Positions 62,434 through 64,000 of a DNA stretch of 64,000 bases are shown piece by piece. The notes beneath the pieces are model-generated. The model saw nothing but the letters and a program-made list of their open reading frames with translations, was not told the DNA's origin and made no database searches. The DNA lies in NCBI GenBank assembly GCA_003255065.1, contig QAOA01008473.1, positions 1,843,367 to 1,907,366 of the forward strand. Direction: 5' to 3'. How positions within the stretch are numbered: position 1 is the first letter of the stretch; every line of letters begins with the position of its first letter. The DNA comes from Cercis canadensis (Eukaryota; Streptophyta; Magnoliopsida; Fabales; Fabaceae). A program made the translations under genes and the position numbers.

Positions 62434-64000
62434 ATAAACTGATGGCAGGTAATTTTCTCTGGCAATCAACACAACATAAGTATCTTTATAAATACAAGAA
62501 TTAGTGGCAGATAAATATATATTGCACTTGAAATCTATCTATCATCAAGAATTAAGTTAAATAGCAATTCAAACCTCAATAATGACCAGCAATAAGAAAA
62601 GAAAAAATCATCAAAAATGAAACCTAAGAACAGTTTTGAAATCGTCAGCACCTAAGGACCCAAATGTTATTTCACTTTAGTCAGAAAAATATGTAAAAGT
62701 ACAGCATCTGTGAAAAATAAATATTGATCAAATGAAGGATTGTTCGAGACAAAAATTTTAATTTAATACATAACCTTATAAGGTAAAATGCCAATCCCTT
62801 AATGCTTGTAACACGACACAAAAACTTCAAATTACCAGAGGTGTGAAGTCAGCGCGAAAACCTTCAAGCAGACACAAAGCTGCTTAAAAATTTAAACATT
62901 GTCCCATTGACCCCAATCATCGACCGAACATACGAATTTTGGTATATAAACAATCTGAAGCTAACAGTCACAACGATGTCAATTTCTTATGACATGCAAC
63001 CGATAATATATTTCAGAAAAGCCAGCATCCATAGCAAACTATGTTCTATAACCTAGTAGAATGTAAATAATATCATAATTGTCCAACTCCACCGAGACAA
63101 AAACCAGTTTATACGAAAAAAGGAGAAAATATTACATCGGCTTCAAGAATTCACCTGAAATTAAATTGCAATGCTTTACGAGATCAGCGTAACGTTCTCG
63201 ATGCCCGCATTTGGGAACAAGACAGAAAAATTGGCCCGCGCTCGGATTTGGCACGTTTGGAGCTTTGCAATGACAGTGGAACTGACCAAATTGGCTTTCT
63301 CGATCAGTGTCTGGCCTTTTAGAAAAAGCGACAAAGAAGGTTGTGAGTAATTTATTCCGTCTTCTTCCTTGGTCTCCACTCTCCAATTTTCCCTCACTTA
63401 TCCCAGTTCGCGCTGAGATTATTGGAGGGGCCGGAACCTGGTTGTCAAATATTGGTAGCTTTACAGCTATCAAACATGTACGGTGGAAATTGATTTGCAC
63501 ATTTTTATTTTATAACCCAAGAACTGTCTGACTGCTTGGATCGAGCCAACGCATTAAATTTGAAGTGAGCTAGGGGTCTTCTTATTGAAGCAGTGAAAGA
63601 ATTTGGACATCTGAATGTAAACTAATGTGATCACAACAAAACAAAACCCTGAAGATTAGTGTGTTGGTCAACACTTGATTACGAGGAAATTACGTTGACT
63701 CCTTTCTTTTTATTTTGCTCTTGAGAAAATTATTAGATTAGGATTCTTTGGTTCTTTCAGTTCCTTTTGAATTGAATGGCTTAATTAATCGATTATTTAT
63801 CAAACAAAAAAGGAAAAATTCACACCCTTCTTTAAGGGTGTGTTTAGATGGGGTATTTATAGAGTGTAATGTATTTGTAGAGTGTATTTAAAATACAAAT
63901 TTCAAATTACACTGTTTGTGTATTTTTTTAAAGTATTTCTAAAATTTTAGTGTATTTTTATAGTGTATTTCAAAATCTTAATATGATGTATTTCAAATTC
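62434..64000. other. 5' region of the CRAL-TRIO gene and window end
   Basis: A probable 5' UTR exon begins at 62458 downward. The upstream DNA is AT-rich. A 122-codon open frame at 63132-63500 (-) may be leader sequence and is not called as a gene. From about 63828 the sequence (agggtgtgtttagatggggt and repeated gtgtattt words) looks like the start of a MITE that runs off the window. Confidence 0.4.

Noticed and set aside
63132..63500. 122-codon frame upstream of the CRAL-TRIO gene
   Set aside because: No recognisable domain, and no splice path to the CRAL-TRIO frame was found; probably leader sequence.

Overview
This window is nuclear genomic DNA from a flowering plant, almost certainly a eudicot. 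It is AT-rich, has GT-AG introns and long AT-rich spacers, and carries plant-specific families: a Tify-domain-binding protein, an H2A with C-terminal SPKK motifs, a RABE-type Rab and cytosolic UDP-xylose synthases. The species cannot be named from the sequence. All exon coordinates below were read by hand from splice sites and reading frame; every multi-exon model closes in frame.

Layout, left to right. A TDBD-domain nuclear protein gene (+, 762-3329) is followed by a RABE/Rab8 GTPase gene (-, 4830-7796) that carries a young SINE in intron 2. Then come about 7 kb of gene-poor DNA with one Mutator-like foldback element. Next is a mirror-like cluster: histone H2B (+), a small RRM gene (+), a second small RRM gene (-) and an SPKK-type histone H2A (H2A.W class, -). 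A repeat-rich stretch of 22.3-25.6 kb holds a 487-bp near-palindrome and a 5'-truncated LINE remnant. It is followed by a small two-helix membrane protein (+), a 187-bp duplication split by an N, a tRNA-Val(AAC) gene (-), and the mRNA-export adaptor ALY/REF (+, 27428-30190). A conserved plant protein of unknown function (-, 11 exons) follows.

From 38.6 to 51.7 kb two complete UDP-glucuronate decarboxylase (UDP-xylose synthase) genes lie head to tail on the minus strand, each with 12 coding exons; exons 2-12 have identical lengths in the two copies. Between them sits a 1.2-kb Mutator-like transposon with TIRs of about 150-165 bp. It carries a membrane-protein-like open frame, and that frame is interrupted, without losing its reading frame, by a 344-bp hairpin-forming element with tRNA-like promoter boxes. 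The last part holds an 813-aa FUSC/AaeB-like transporter (-), a hAT-type MITE with a perfect 8-bp target-site duplication, and a CRAL-TRIO (Sec14-like) protein with a C-terminal membrane anchor (-).

Functionally these are mostly housekeeping genes: chromatin (H2B, H2A.W), RNA handling (ALY, two RRM proteins, tRNA-Val), trafficking and lipid transfer (RABE, Sec14-like) and cell-wall sugar supply (two UXS). They do not form a pathway. The most unusual content is the nested transposon between the UXS paralogues and the series of dated insertions that keep their target-site duplications. Four single Ns (24949, 26561, 38232, 48731) mark assembly joins; the one at 26561 almost certainly creates a false duplication.
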